Shown: positions 1-9,806, counted from the first letter of the stretch. The stretch is 64,000 bases of DNA from Deltaproteobacteria bacterium (GCA_013349295.1 DUZW01000001.1:124001-188000); one strand, 5' to 3'. The notes: generated by a model from the letters alone, not told the origin. Numbers and translations: made by a program.

Positions 1-78
1 CCAAAAACAGGAAAAGGACGGATATCTCTTCTCATCCGGAGCCTGCCCTTTCCACAAAAATCATTTCTCAATTGACCA

Positions 79-1302
79 TTAAACGTCATGACGCCACTCA
101 TGGGGAACAGACACGACCCCCTGCTCCAAATCATTTTGCCTGACATGTAATCTGGCGACGGCAATGGCCTGATCATAGATATGGATCCCGCGCTCACAGA
201 GCAGGTAAACATGGACCAAAAAATCTCCCTTGAGCAGCGGCAACAGGGGAAATCTCAATACGACCTCACCATAACCGCCTTCGTCCCGGCGCAACTCAAA
301 ACCATCTATGTGGGTTCCGGCACTGGTAATCGTCTGCAAGGCAACATCGGTCACCGTGACACCGACCGCGGGCACCGGAAATTCAGGACTCACCACAAAT
401 CCTGCCCTGACGCACAGATTGTCTTTTCGACTATCCACGGTGATCTCACGGGAAGGTTGCGTCCCCTCCGCCCACACCTGCACGGAGTCCAAGCGAACAC
501 TCCCGCCTTGCGGCCGTGCCAAGGAAGGCGAGACCTCGGCATGTTCGGAAGGGGGAGCAATATTTTTGCGATCAAGAAAATCGTTATACGCCGAAACCAC
601 CTCCCTCGCCTGCCCGATCATCATGGCTTTTCCTCCTTCAAGCCATACGGCGCGGTCGCAAAACGCTTCAACCTGATACAGCGAATGGGAGCAGAAAAGT
701 ATGGTCTTTCCCTGCTCCTTAAGCGCCATGATCCGGTCGAAGGATCTCCTGGCGAATTCACCGTCTCCCACCGACAGAGCCTCATCCACCACCAGGATAT
801 CCGGAGCAACGCTGGTGGCGATGGAAAACGCCAACCGCACATACATGCCGCTGGAGTAAGTTTTGACCGGCTGGTCGATGAAGTCGCGAATCCCGGAGAA
901 CTCGACAATATCTTCAAAACGCGCCTTGGCTTCCTCCGGAGTCAGCCCCATCACCGCGGCATTCAGAAACACGTTCTCGCGGCCGCTGAACTCCGGATTA
1001 AATCCCGCGCCCAACTCCAGGAGCGCCGCCACCCGCCCCTGCACCGAAACCTCACCCCCGGTGGGGTTCAGGGTTCCGCACACCAGCTGAAGCAAGGTCG
1101 ACTTCCCCGAACCGTTTCGCCCGATAATTCCGAGACATTCGCCTTGTCCGACCGTAAAAGAAACATCCTTCAGCGCCCAAAATTCTCGGTAGTACCGATG
1201 CCTCCCCCGTGACAACATCTGAAGCAGTCGATCCCGGGGCTTGTCATAGAGGTGATAACACTTCCCCAGATTGTCCAGACTGATCGCAAACTCAGAGGAC
1301 AT
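79..1302 (-). CDS. wzt: Polysaccharide ABC exporter, ATP-binding subunit (Wzt-like)
   Basis: This is the nucleotide-binding subunit of an ABC exporter that moves undecaprenol-linked O-antigen or similar glycan across the inner membrane. About 407 aa. Walker A (GRNGSGKST) lies at residues 61-69, the signature SSGMYVRL at 150-157, and Walker B ILVVDEA at 169-175. After the ATPase core, a region of about 150 residues (roughly 280-400) resembles the C-terminal glycan-recognition domain of Wzt proteins. An earlier in-frame start exists at 1356, but ATG 1302 is preceded by an AAGGAAAGGG ribosome site and leaves only an 11-bp overlap with the permease gene. The permease lies immediately upstream, so the two are translationally coupled. 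Family assignment is firm; the exported glycan is unknown. Confidence 0.9.
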   Translation of the reverse strand: MSSEFAISLDNLGKCYHLYDKPRDRLLQMLSRGRHRYYREFWALKDVSFTVGQGECLGIIGRNGSGKSTLLQLVCGTLNPTGGEVSVQGRVAALLELGAGFNPEFSGRENVFLNAAVMGLTPEEAKARFEDIVEFSGIRDFIDQPVKTYSSGMYVRLAFSIATSVAPDILVVDEALSVGDGEFARRSFDRIMALKEQGKTILFCSHSLYQVEAFCDRAVWLEGGKAMMIGQAREVVSAYNDFLDRKNIAPPSEHAEVSPSLARPQGGSVRLDSVQVWAEGTQPSREITVDSRKDNLCVRAGFVVSPEFPVPAVGVTVTDVALQTITSAGTHIDGFELRRDEGGYGEVVLRFPLLPLLKGDFLVHVYLLCERGIHIYDQAIAVARLHVRQNDLEQGVVSVPHEWRHDV

Positions 1303-2110
1303 CGGCAAACCCTTTCCTTGTTTTCTGAAACCAGACGAAACCGAGCCACGCCACAAAAAAAGAAAAAACCGACATCAAGGCCATAGTTCCCCATGCAAGC
1401 CCGACTCCGAAAATGAGCAGGCCCCGGGTCTGCTCGACAATGAAGGTCAGGGGGTTGAGATAAAGGAAAAAACGGTACCGCTCGGGAATGGCGGAAACAG
1501 GAAAAAAGATGGGGGTGAGAAACATCAGAACCGTGGTCATGACCCCGACCAACTGGGCCACATCCCGGAGAAACACCCCCAGAGCGGCGAGAAACCAGGA
1601 AAGCCCCATAACCAACAAAGCAAGGGGTACCAAGACCAGGGGAAACAACAACACGGTGGCATGGGGCACGCCGAGAACCCAAAAAGAAAAGAGCAGCCAG
1701 ACCGTAAGACTGACCAAGGCATGAAACAACGCTGCGCCAAAGGCAACCCAAGGAAAAATCTCCAGCGGGAACACCACCTTCTTGACATAATTGGTGTTGC
1801 CGATGATCAGCGAAGGAGCGCGGTTGACGCATTCGGCGAAGAGATTGAAAATCAAAAGGCCGGCAAAGAGAATCAAGGCGAATTCCGCCCTGGTTTCGCC
1901 GGCGGTTCCCCAGCGGGCTTTGAAAACCACGCTGAAAACAAAGGTGTACACGGCGAGCATGAAGACGGGATTGAAGAACGACCAGAGGATGCCCAGGACC
2001 GAACCCCGGTAACGGCCTGCCACCTCCCGGACAACCAGCACCTTGATCAGGGCGCGGTTATGCCAGAGGCTCCGGGCCATGGCCCGGGGTGATATGGGAA
2101 AATTTTGCAT
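1292..2110 (-). CDS. wzm: Polysaccharide ABC exporter, permease (Wzm-like)
   Basis: This is an ABC-2 type membrane permease that partners the overlapping Wzt-like ATPase in exporting a lipid-linked polysaccharide. About 272 aa with six predicted hydrophobic segments. It has the typical N-terminal amphipathic start followed by a block reading RDLKVRYR-like in the family, here REVAGRYRGSVLG. A TTG six bases further upstream is open, but ATG 2110 has a TAAGG site at suitable distance. It lies downstream of a GT2 glycosyltransferase on the same strand, consistent with the edge of an O-antigen or capsule locus that continues left of the window. Substrate specificity cannot be read from the sequence. 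Confidence 0.9.
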   Translation of the reverse strand: MQNFPISPRAMARSLWHNRALIKVLVVREVAGRYRGSVLGILWSFFNPVFMLAVYTFVFSVVFKARWGTAGETRAEFALILFAGLLIFNLFAECVNRAPSLIIGNTNYVKKVVFPLEIFPWVAFGAALFHALVSLTVWLLFSFWVLGVPHATVLLFPLVLVPLALLVMGLSWFLAALGVFLRDVAQLVGVMTTVLMFLTPIFFPVSAIPERYRFFLYLNPLTFIVEQTRGLLIFGVGLAWGTMALMSVFSFFVAWLGFVWFQKTRKGFADVL

Positions 2111-2162
2111 CAGCAAAAAACCTTAATCCTGGCGATAATAAAAACCAAATCGGGGGCCATGC

Positions 2163-3101
2163 TCACATCCGCCGAAAAAGTGCCGCGACCAGCAGGCCAA
2201 GATTGCCCGCCGGGGTCTGGCGGTAGACCCCGATCCGCTTGAAGCCGAGAAGGCGAGGCAGCAGCGGCTGTTGCCGGAACTCCGCCCAGCCCTTGAGAAT
2301 TTGCCGATTTTCGCTGGTAAGCATCCGGCTCACCCCCTGGAGTGCTTTAAGATTTCCGGCATTCCACTCCCTGAACCGCCCTTGGAGAAGAAGGCGAATC
2401 CGCACCAGCTTGGGCAGCCAACCGATATTAGCTCCCATCAGATTCATACCTTGCTGCCGGTAACGGACCATCGGGCGGGGATCATAGAACACAGTACCGC
2501 CACAGCCGGAAACAAGCAGGTAAAGCCACCAATCGTGGGCAAAGACATCGAGTTCGCACCCTGCCTCCTGGAGCAGAAGCCGGGCGGCATGGTTGAAGAC
2601 CATGGTGTTTCCTCCGCCGATATTCTGCACCAAGGCGTTGGCAAAGCCGGGCGGACGGGAAAAAAGCGGCGACAGGCCTATCTCCCGACCGGTTTCATCG
2701 ATAAGCCGAGTCCGGGAACAATAGAGCGCAGGCTCCGTGGCGGGCACGGCTTTAAGCCAAGCAACCGCCCGGGCGAGTTTATCCACCTCCCAGATGTCAT
2801 CCTGATCGGAAAAAGCGTAATATTCCGCCGTGATCTTTTCATTGCAGACCAGGGAAAGAAAGTTTGCCGCATACCCCCGTTGCGGCCCGGGCTGCACGGA
2901 AAACCTGCCTCCCGACATAGCACGGTAATGGTCCAAAATGGCGCGGGTACCATCGCACGAGCCATCGTCGGAGGCCCAGACCTTCCAAGAAGAAAAAGTC
3001 TGGCAATTGATGGAGTCGAGTTGCTCCGCCAGAAATCTCTCTCCGTCTTTGGTGCAAAGCAACACCGCCACCTGGGGTTCGGCTGTTTCCTGTGTCGTCA
3101 T
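2163..3101 (-). CDS. Glycosyltransferase family 2 (rhamnosyltransferase-like)
   Basis: This is a GT-A fold sugar transferase that would add a residue to a surface polysaccharide at the cytoplasmic face of the membrane. About 312 aa. The N-terminus reads VAVLLCTKDGERFLAEQLDSI. WASDDGSCDGT supplies the nucleotide-sugar binding region, and SDQDDIW supplies the DXD-type metal site; this last motif is typical of the rhamnosyltransferase-like GT2 group. The ATG at 3101 was preferred to a TTG at 3116 because it sits just before the conserved domain, although neither has a strong ribosome site. It is 52 bp upstream of the Wzm-like permease and probably belongs to the same polysaccharide unit. Donor and acceptor sugars are unknown. 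Confidence 0.82.
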   Translation of the reverse strand: MTTQETAEPQVAVLLCTKDGERFLAEQLDSINCQTFSSWKVWASDDGSCDGTRAILDHYRAMSGGRFSVQPGPQRGYAANFLSLVCNEKITAEYYAFSDQDDIWEVDKLARAVAWLKAVPATEPALYCSRTRLIDETGREIGLSPLFSRPPGFANALVQNIGGGNTMVFNHAARLLLQEAGCELDVFAHDWWLYLLVSGCGGTVFYDPRPMVRYRQQGMNLMGANIGWLPKLVRIRLLLQGRFREWNAGNLKALQGVSRMLTSENRQILKGWAEFRQQPLLPRLLGFKRIGVYRQTPAGNLGLLVAALFRRM

Positions 3102-3382
3102 TTCAACTGAATTCAATAGGGGCGCACGCGCTGATAGTTGCCTTACGCCTCAGGTCGGCCCGAGGCTATTTATGGGTGAGGATAAGCCTGGCCAATTCGT
3201 ACAATGATCCCTCAACCGGCAAGTACGTTAGCGTATCAACCTGGGAAATTCAACAAGAAAGGGGGAACACAAGGGATGAGGAGAGAATAGCCCGCTTCCC
3301 TGTCGGAAACAGCCAGGACGGCAACCAAGAGCGACCCTATTGCATTCTCAGCTTGGATTTTGCCTGAACCGGGCGAATCCTC

Positions 3383-4819
3383 TCATTTTGCGGCGACAGC
3401 CGATCTCCCAATCCGGCCTGCGCTTGCCAGAAGCCGCAAGCGAGCGGAACGCCATTCGGCCAAACAGCGAATGCGTTCTTTTTCCGCATCGGCCAAGGCT
3501 CCTTGCGTATTCAGTATTTCAATGATATCCGCGGCGCCCTTGTCGTACTTGCGCTGGGAGACATTCAACGCACTCCGGGCGGCATCAAGCAGATGCGCGG
3601 AAGCCTCCAGATTATTCAGAGCGGAGGCGGCATCGGCATGCGCCTTGATGAGTTCCATGGCAATCTGGTGTTCGGTGTCGGCAAGTGCCGCTTCTTTTTG
3701 CTCGACCTGCGCCTGGGCGCCGCGCACCTTATGGGTGCTTGAAAATCCGTCAAAGATAGGAATCGACAGCGTCACCCCTACAGTGGTTTCCTTGGCATCG
3801 GTCGAGGTTACCGCTTCCCCCGGGCGGGTATTTTGATAGTAACTGCTGGTAAGAGCCACCGTGGGCATCCCGGCGGAACGGGCGACGGTTACCCGTTGTT
3901 GCGCGGCCTCAAGTTGGTTTCTGGCGGCAAGAATGGCGGGATGATTTTTCTGGGTCTCTTCCAGCCATTCGCTCAAGGCCTTACCGTGCTCGTCGCGGCT
4001 CTCGCCCAGATCTTCCGGCAGTGACAGTGCGGTGTTGGCCGGGATTCCCAGGATATATCCCAGCACAGACAGCGATTTTCCGTACTCTCCTTGGGCACGA
4101 TTCTTTTCCAGCGAAGATTTGGCCAGGGCGGTTGTCGCCTGCAGCGTGTCGGATTGGCTGCTCGCTCCTTTTTCTTCCCGTTGCCTTGCGGAATGCAGGG
4201 TTTTTTGGGCGATTTCCTCGCCTGCCGTCTTGGCCACAAGCGCGGCCTTGGCGGTCACTGCCTCGAAATAGGCCTGGACCACGGAAGACAAGGCCTTTTG
4301 CAAGGTGGCGTTATGGTTGGCAAGCGCAGCAGCCAACAAATTTTCGGCCGCCTGATGGTTGGCCGCTCTCCCGCCAAAATCGAAGAGACGCCAGTTCAAG
4401 GTTCCTTGGGCGGTATTCCGGGTGATATTACTGGATGGATACCGGGAATCCGAATATCGGATCCGGTCATTGGTCCGATTCAACGATCCGGTCAAAGCAG
4501 GCAGATATGCGGCGCGTGCTTCCCCCAGCGCACCGGCCTGAATTTTGATATCCGCCCAGGCGGATCTGATTTGCGGATTGTTGCACAGGGCCAGATCCAC
4601 CGCCTCGCCCAGGGCGAGGGGGCGGGAGAAATCTTTTTGCACCGAGCAGGGAATCGGGGCTGAATCCCCGGGCAGGACCACCCCCTGTTCAATCACCTCG
4701 GGCATGGTGCGCAAGGGATCGGTAAAGGGATAGATGGGGTCGAAAGCCAGGGTAACCGTCGGCCAGCTCAAGCCCGCGACAAGGATTGCCGCCCCTGTTC
4801 GGAGAAGTTTAGCGCTCAT
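3383..4819 (-). CDS. TolC-family outer-membrane channel of a type I secretion system
   Basis: This is an outer-membrane efflux/secretion duct that completes a type I secretion system. About 478 aa, close to the family norm. A signal peptide covers roughly residues 1-26 (hydrophobic AAILVAGLSW, then TLAFDP). The body shows the internally repeated helical architecture of TolC: LALCNNPQIRSAWADI in the first half and VARSAGMPTVALTSSY in the second. It is the last gene of a three-gene minus-strand set (ABC transporter, adaptor, channel) and overlaps the adaptor gene by a few bases. An alternative ATG at 4837 would add six residues; 4819 has a weak AAGAGAG ribosome site. The gene context makes a secretion role more likely than drug efflux. 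Confidence 0.88.
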   Translation of the reverse strand: MSAKLLRTGAAILVAGLSWPTVTLAFDPIYPFTDPLRTMPEVIEQGVVLPGDSAPIPCSVQKDFSRPLALGEAVDLALCNNPQIRSAWADIKIQAGALGEARAAYLPALTGSLNRTNDRIRYSDSRYPSSNITRNTAQGTLNWRLFDFGGRAANHQAAENLLAAALANHNATLQKALSSVVQAYFEAVTAKAALVAKTAGEEIAQKTLHSARQREEKGASSQSDTLQATTALAKSSLEKNRAQGEYGKSLSVLGYILGIPANTALSLPEDLGESRDEHGKALSEWLEETQKNHPAILAARNQLEAAQQRVTVARSAGMPTVALTSSYYQNTRPGEAVTSTDAKETTVGVTLSIPIFDGFSSTHKVRGAQAQVEQKEAALADTEHQIAMELIKAHADAASALNNLEASAHLLDAARSALNVSQRKYDKGAADIIEILNTQGALADAEKERIRCLAEWRSARLRLLASAGRIGRSAVAAK

Positions 4820-6152
4820 TGAGACTCTCTTTTGCATGCTGGAGGAGCGGACTCAAAACGTATTCAATGACCCGACGCGTACCCGTTTTGATTTCCACAT
4901 TAACGGCCATGCCCGCACTCAAAGGCATGTCTTGCCCCTTAATAGAAATGGAGGATTTATCCAGGGAAATGATGACCGAATAGATCAACCCTCTTTTTTC
5001 ATCCTTGATGGCATCGCGAGACACATGCACAACCCGGGCCGGAATGGTGCCGTACTTGGTGTACTCGAAAGCAGCGATCTTGACGGCCGCGATCTGACCT
5101 TCTTCCACAAAGCCGATATCCTTGTTTTCCAGCATGGCTTCCACGACAAGCTGGTCCTCCTTGGGGACAATCTTCATCAACGGTTGCGCCGCCGGCACCA
5201 CCCCGCCGACAGTAAAGACCGTCAGCTGTTGCACCGTGCCGTCCACCGGCGAGGTAAGCTTGAGCAGCTCGCTGTGCGCCTCGGTCCGCATGGCATCCTG
5301 CCGGGCAGCCCCGACGATCCTTTCGCCTTCTGCCCGGACGTCATAGGCAGCTCGCCGGGTTTCGGCAATCAAGGCAGCCCGCATATTTTTCGCCTCGGTC
5401 AATTGCCCTTCAAGATCAACCCGCGCCTGCTCTTTCTCAAGATACGCATGCATGGGCACGTCATGGTTTGCTGCCAGCTCCTTGTAATCGGCCGCCCGCC
5501 GGCTCGCCAGCGGCAAGGCCGTGGAGTACCTGATTATCGACCCTTCGAGGCGTTGGAGCTTGGCCATGAAATCCTGGTATTGACCATCCAGATGCCCTTG
5601 GGCCTCCTGAAGCTTTTCAACCGGAATACCCTCAATGGGTGCGATCCTCGGCGGCCTGCGTTTGTCAACCGCCTCAATCATCGCCTGCGATCTTGCGATC
5701 TGGAGAGTCGCCTCGGTGACATTGCTCATCGCTTTGCCATACTCCGCATCGGCTGCGCTGGCATCCAGCTCGATCAACACATCTCCCGCCTTGACCGCCT
5801 GTCCTTCCTCGACATACAGCGCCTTGACGCTGGCCACTTCAACCGAAGCAATGGTTTTGGTCCGCTCACTGGGGATGATTTCCCCGGTGGCATTCACCAC
5901 GATATCCATCCGGCCGAAAATCGCCCAGAGAAGCAGAAAAACGACCAGCGACATCAGGATCTTGGCGGTTATCCGCAGGGTTGGCGAAACCGGTCTTTCC
6001 TGCAGGGAGAGGGCGGCGGGCAAAAACTCCGCCTCGTCCTCCTTGAAAAGATTCCCCCCCAGTTGATCACGCTCTTTCCAGAAACGGCCGAAAACTTGCC
6101 GATAATGACGAAGCAAGAACGCATAGGCTTCCAGCCTGTGTTTGATACTCAT
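4809..6152 (-). CDS. HlyD-family periplasmic adaptor, type I secretion
   Basis: This is the membrane-fusion protein linking the inner-membrane ABC transporter to the TolC-like channel. 447 aa. One transmembrane segment follows a short cytoplasmic tail (ILMSLVVFLLLWAIFG, about residues 65-80). It is followed by a lipoyl-type half motif (GEIIPSERTKTIASVEVASV), a long alpha-helical hairpin, the second lipoyl half (LTSPVDGTVQQLTVFTVGGVV) and a beta-barrel region rich in VEAMLENKDIGF-type sequence. The start overlaps the stop of the ABC transporter by 4 bp (ATGA junction), which indicates translational coupling. The C-terminal end with GTRRVIEYVLSPLLQ matches the usual HlyD ending. Confidence 0.92.
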   Translation of the reverse strand: MSIKHRLEAYAFLLRHYRQVFGRFWKERDQLGGNLFKEDEAEFLPAALSLQERPVSPTLRITAKILMSLVVFLLLWAIFGRMDIVVNATGEIIPSERTKTIASVEVASVKALYVEEGQAVKAGDVLIELDASAADAEYGKAMSNVTEATLQIARSQAMIEAVDKRRPPRIAPIEGIPVEKLQEAQGHLDGQYQDFMAKLQRLEGSIIRYSTALPLASRRAADYKELAANHDVPMHAYLEKEQARVDLEGQLTEAKNMRAALIAETRRAAYDVRAEGERIVGAARQDAMRTEAHSELLKLTSPVDGTVQQLTVFTVGGVVPAAQPLMKIVPKEDQLVVEAMLENKDIGFVEEGQIAAVKIAAFEYTKYGTIPARVVHVSRDAIKDEKRGLIYSVIISLDKSSISIKGQDMPLSAGMAVNVEIKTGTRRVIEYVLSPLLQHAKESLNER

Positions 6153-8290
6153 CCTTCCACCACCTGTGCTGTACCTGGGCCAAGTTGCAATTGGTTCAAG
6201 TGTGCATAAATTCCGTTCGGTATCGCAAGCAATTCGTCATGCGACCCTTCCTCGACTATCTGGCCCCGATCCATGACAAAGATGCGGTTGGCATCCCGTA
6301 CGGCGGAAAGACGATGGGCAATGATCAACACCGTCCGGCCCGAGCAGATCTTGCGCATGTTCTCCTGGATAATCCTTTCCGATTCATAGTCCAGGGCGCT
6401 GGTGGCCTCGTCAAAAATCAGGATGCGCGGGTTGGAGATGAGGGCCCGGGCAATGGCGATTCTTTGCCGTTGCCCGCCGGAAAGCCCGGTGCCATGCTCG
6501 CCCACCTTGGAATCATACCCTTCCGGCAGCTCGCAGATAAAATCATGCGCCCCGGCCAGTTTGGCCGCTTCGATAACAACCTCGATGGGCAAGGCGGGAT
6601 TTGCCAGGGCGATGTTATCGCGAATGGTGCCGGTGAAGAGGACGTTTTCCTGCAAGACTATACCCAACTGGTGGCGCAGCGAGGTGGTATCGATAATGGA
6701 GATATCCTGACCGTCGATAAGCACCCGCCCCCTATCCGGAACATACAACCGTTGCATGAGTCGGGTCAGTGTGCTTTTGCCGGAGCCGGAACGACCGACA
6801 ATGCCGATCACTTCGCCGGGGGCGATCTTGAGGTTGACCTCGCGGATGACGTCCGGATTATCAGGGCGGTAACGGAATGATACCTGGTCAAACTCGATGG
6901 CTCCTTCCAAGCGGGGAATCCTGGTTTTTTGCCCCACCACTTCCATGGGCGCGTTGAGAATATCTCCCAACCGATCCATGGAAACCCCTACCTGCTGAAA
7001 ACTATTCCACAATTGGGCAATGCGCAGAATCGGCTCGGTCAACCGGCCCGAAAGCATGTTAAAGGCGATCAGCTGCCCCACCGTCAGGTTCCCCTCCACA
7101 ACGAGACCAGCGCCGACCCAGAGCAGGGCCACGGTCACAAGCTTGCTCACCAGGGTTACCCCGCCATTGGCGATGGTGCCGACGTTGGTGGCGTCCAAGC
7201 CCGCAGAGACATAAGTGGAGAGCTGTTTTTCCCAATTCTCGATCCAGCGCGGCTCCACGGCCATGGACTTGACCGTGTCGATCCCACTGATCGACTCCAC
7301 CAGAAAGGCCTGATTTTTCGCGCCGGTGTCGAATTTATCCTTCAAGCGGGCGCGCAGGATCGGGGTAATCCCCACGGCCAAAAGGACATAGAGGGGGATG
7401 GATAACACCACGATGAGGGTAAGCAGCTTGCTGTACCAGAGCATGACGAAGATAAAGACAAACGAAAAGAACAGGTCCAGCACCAGGGTGAGGGCATTGC
7501 CGGTGAGAAAGGAACGGATATTTTCCAGCTCCCGGATGCGCGCCACGGAGTCACCAACCCGCCGGGCCTGGAAATAGGCAATCGGCAAGGCAAACAGGTG
7601 GCGAAAGAGTCTTGCCCCGAGTTCGACATCGATCTTGCTGCTGGTCCGGGCAAAAACCCAGGTGCGGATTCCGGTGAGAAGGACTTCAAAGAGGGTTGCG
7701 GCCAACAGCCCAATGGCAATGACATTGAGGGTTTTCATCGCGTGATTGACCAGAACCTTATCCATCACCACCTGAAAAGCCAAGGGAGTCGCCAGGCCGA
7801 TGAGCTGCAGGACAAAGGAGATCACCATGATTTCGCCGAAGAGTTTCCGGTACTTGACAATGGCCGGAATAAACCAGCTGAAGTCAAATTGGGCGAGATC
7901 CTTGAGATATGTCGCTTTGGAGGTACAAAAAATAAATTTCCCGGACCACACCTCCATGAATTCCGGCAGATCCATGACCTTGGGGGTGGGGTTGCCCGGC
8001 TGCTGGGTTATCATCTTGGGGCGAGATTTATCTCCGCCCTCATAGCCGAATTTTACGGCGATAAAATAATTTCCTTGTTTGTCGATGGCAATGGCCGGCA
8101 GAGGCGCTCGATCCAGACGATCTTCCTCCTGCTCAACGACCTTGGCCGTGATGCCCAGGCGCTTGGCAGCCAAGAGAATGGTTTCCGTCGTGAAAGGCTT
8201 CAGCCCGAACTCATGCCGCAATTGCGCTTCATCCGCGGCAATTCCATGGTGCCTGGCAATCATCAATAAAGACAGTAATCCTAAATCCAT
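6149..8290 (-). CDS. Type I secretion ABC transporter with degenerate C39 domain (HlyB-like)
   Basis: This is the inner-membrane export ATPase of the type I system; it would energise one-step secretion of a C-terminally signalled protein such as an RTX adhesin or toxin. 713 aa. Residues 1-120 form a C39-peptidase-like domain in which the catalytic Cys position is Leu3 (DLG instead of DCG) and the usual His region reads GNYF, so it should bind rather than cleave the substrate, as in HlyB. Six membrane segments follow. The ATPase then has Walker A GRSGSGKST, signature LSGGQRQR and Walker B ILIFDEATSALD. An in-frame TAA directly precedes the ATG, so the protein really starts inside the C39-like fold. 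A GAGGG ribosome site is present. No substrate gene lies in the window. Confidence 0.93.
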   Translation of the reverse strand: MDLGLLSLLMIARHHGIAADEAQLRHEFGLKPFTTETILLAAKRLGITAKVVEQEEDRLDRAPLPAIAIDKQGNYFIAVKFGYEGGDKSRPKMITQQPGNPTPKVMDLPEFMEVWSGKFIFCTSKATYLKDLAQFDFSWFIPAIVKYRKLFGEIMVISFVLQLIGLATPLAFQVVMDKVLVNHAMKTLNVIAIGLLAATLFEVLLTGIRTWVFARTSSKIDVELGARLFRHLFALPIAYFQARRVGDSVARIRELENIRSFLTGNALTLVLDLFFSFVFIFVMLWYSKLLTLIVVLSIPLYVLLAVGITPILRARLKDKFDTGAKNQAFLVESISGIDTVKSMAVEPRWIENWEKQLSTYVSAGLDATNVGTIANGGVTLVSKLVTVALLWVGAGLVVEGNLTVGQLIAFNMLSGRLTEPILRIAQLWNSFQQVGVSMDRLGDILNAPMEVVGQKTRIPRLEGAIEFDQVSFRYRPDNPDVIREVNLKIAPGEVIGIVGRSGSGKSTLTRLMQRLYVPDRGRVLIDGQDISIIDTTSLRHQLGIVLQENVLFTGTIRDNIALANPALPIEVVIEAAKLAGAHDFICELPEGYDSKVGEHGTGLSGGQRQRIAIARALISNPRILIFDEATSALDYESERIIQENMRKICSGRTVLIIAHRLSAVRDANRIFVMDRGQIVEEGSHDELLAIPNGIYAHLNQLQLGPGTAQVVEG

Positions 8291-8561
8291 TTATCCCTCA
8301 CACCCATATCTACCCAATCTCTTGAAAAAACCCTGAACAGCTGCCGTTTGCTTAAGATCGGCTTCACCGCTGTTCACCCTCGCGCCACAGCCTGAATGCC
8401 CCCACGCAAGGTGACATGGCTGCGGAGCTGAAGAAGGGCGAAAAATTTATCTTTGTTTTATCCTCTTGCGGGCATACAATAATCACATTCTTTTTCTTCG
8501 CCACAAAAAATTCTTTTTTTCACATAACTCTTTATGGTTACTTACAAGTTAGGGAGACCTT

Positions 8562-9707
8562 ATGTTTGATTTCACCTTTCACAACCCGACCAAAATCATC
8601 TTCGGCGCAGGCAAGGAAACCTTGATCGGTTCGGAACTGCACACTGCCGGAATCAACAGGGTGCTCTTGGTCCATGGCCGGAACTCGGTGGTCAAAAGCG
8701 GGTTGCTCGACCGGGTCATGGCCAGCCTCAAGGCCGGCAATATCGAGTGTACCCCCTTCGGCGGAGTGGTTTCCAATCCGCTCCTTTCCCATACCAGGGA
8801 AGGCGTGGCCCTGGCCAAGCGAGAAAAGGTGGAGGCGATCCTGGCGGTGGGCGGCGGCTCGGTGCTGGACGAGGCCAAGGCCATCGCGGTGGGCGCCTTG
8901 AGCGACGAGGATGTCTGGCAGTTCTTTGTCGCCAAGGAAGTGGAGCGAGCCCTGCCGCTCTTCACCGTCCTGACCCTGGCCGCCACCGGCAGCGAGATGA
9001 ACGGCAACTCGGTGATCACCAATGCGGAGACCCGTCAGAAATATAATATCTCCTCGCCCCACGTTTACCCGAAAGTCTCCATCCTCAACCCGGAATTGAC
9101 CCATTCCGTGCCCCCAGACTACACGGCCTACAGCGCGGTGGACGCCATCGCCCATGTCATTGAAGGCTATTTCACCAAGCAGCCCGGGACCCATCTTCAG
9201 GACCGACTGGTGGAAGGGATCATCAAAACGGTGATCGAAACCACGGATCTGATCATGGCCGATCCCGGCCACGCCAAGGCCCGCGCCTCCTTCATGTGGA
9301 CCGCCACCCTGGCTTTAAACGGCCTGACCCCGGCCGGGATCGGCGCATACAGCTTTCCCAACCACATGATCGAGCATGCCCTAAGCGCCATCTATAATAT
9401 CCCGCACGGGGCCGGGCTGTCCATCGTGATGCCCGCCTGGATGAAGTGGTATCTGGCCAAAAACCCCAGCCAGTTTGCGCGCTTCGCCAAGGAGATTTTC
9501 GGGCTGGCCTCCGGCGAGGCAGGGATTGATGCACTGGAAAAGTGGTTTGTAACGATCAAATCGCCGGTGCGTTTGGCTGAGGTGGACATCCCGGCCACGG
9601 ACATCGAGGCAATTGCGGAGAATGCCGAAGGCCTTGCCAGGCAATGGGGGATTGATGGGCTCTACCCCAAGGAAACCATTGCCGAGATTCTGAGGTTGGC
9701 GGTGTAG
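8562..9707 (+). CDS. Iron-containing alcohol dehydrogenase (YqhD/BDH subfamily)
   Basis: This is a cytoplasmic NAD(P)H-dependent alcohol/aldehyde oxidoreductase of the group III metal-dependent family. 381 aa, normal length. The N-terminus MFDFTFHNPTKIIFGAG is characteristic of the BDH/YqhD branch. GGGSVLDEAKAI is the dinucleotide-binding glycine cluster. Metal ligands by position are Asp194, His198, His268 and His282, matching the D/H/H/H set known for this branch. An AGGGAGACC ribosome site precedes the ATG. It is transcribed divergently from the type I secretion genes, with a 270-bp A/T-rich region between. Butanol or small aldehydes are likely substrates by analogy; the true one is not visible. 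Confidence 0.92.
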   Translation: MFDFTFHNPTKIIFGAGKETLIGSELHTAGINRVLLVHGRNSVVKSGLLDRVMASLKAGNIECTPFGGVVSNPLLSHTREGVALAKREKVEAILAVGGGSVLDEAKAIAVGALSDEDVWQFFVAKEVERALPLFTVLTLAATGSEMNGNSVITNAETRQKYNISSPHVYPKVSILNPELTHSVPPDYTAYSAVDAIAHVIEGYFTKQPGTHLQDRLVEGIIKTVIETTDLIMADPGHAKARASFMWTATLALNGLTPAGIGAYSFPNHMIEHALSAIYNIPHGAGLSIVMPAWMKWYLAKNPSQFARFAKEIFGLASGEAGIDALEKWFVTIKSPVRLAEVDIPATDIEAIAENAEGLARQWGIDGLYPKETIAEILRLAV

Positions 9708-9721
9708 GCGGGAGTTAAAAA

Positions 9722-9780
9722 TGAAAAGTTAAGAATGAAAAATGAGTCGAAGGGCTGCTGCTTTTTCCCTTAACTTTTCA
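9722..9780. repeat. A/T-rich inverted repeat between convergent genes
   Basis: TGAAAAGTTAAG at 9722-9733 is matched perfectly by CTTAACTTTTCA at 9769-9780. The arms lie inside a wider run of TGAAAAATGA-like sequence and the reverse of it. It sits between the convergent alcohol dehydrogenase and radical SAM genes and could act as a bidirectional terminator. A related A/T-rich run occurs at 11598-11618 just before lgt. Confidence 0.5.
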
Positions 9781-9806
9781 CTCTCCATTTTCAACTTTGC
9801 ATTGCC

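Noticed and set aside
4734-6209. A 491-codon open frame on the plus strand
   Set aside because: Antisense shadow of the HlyD-like adaptor gene.
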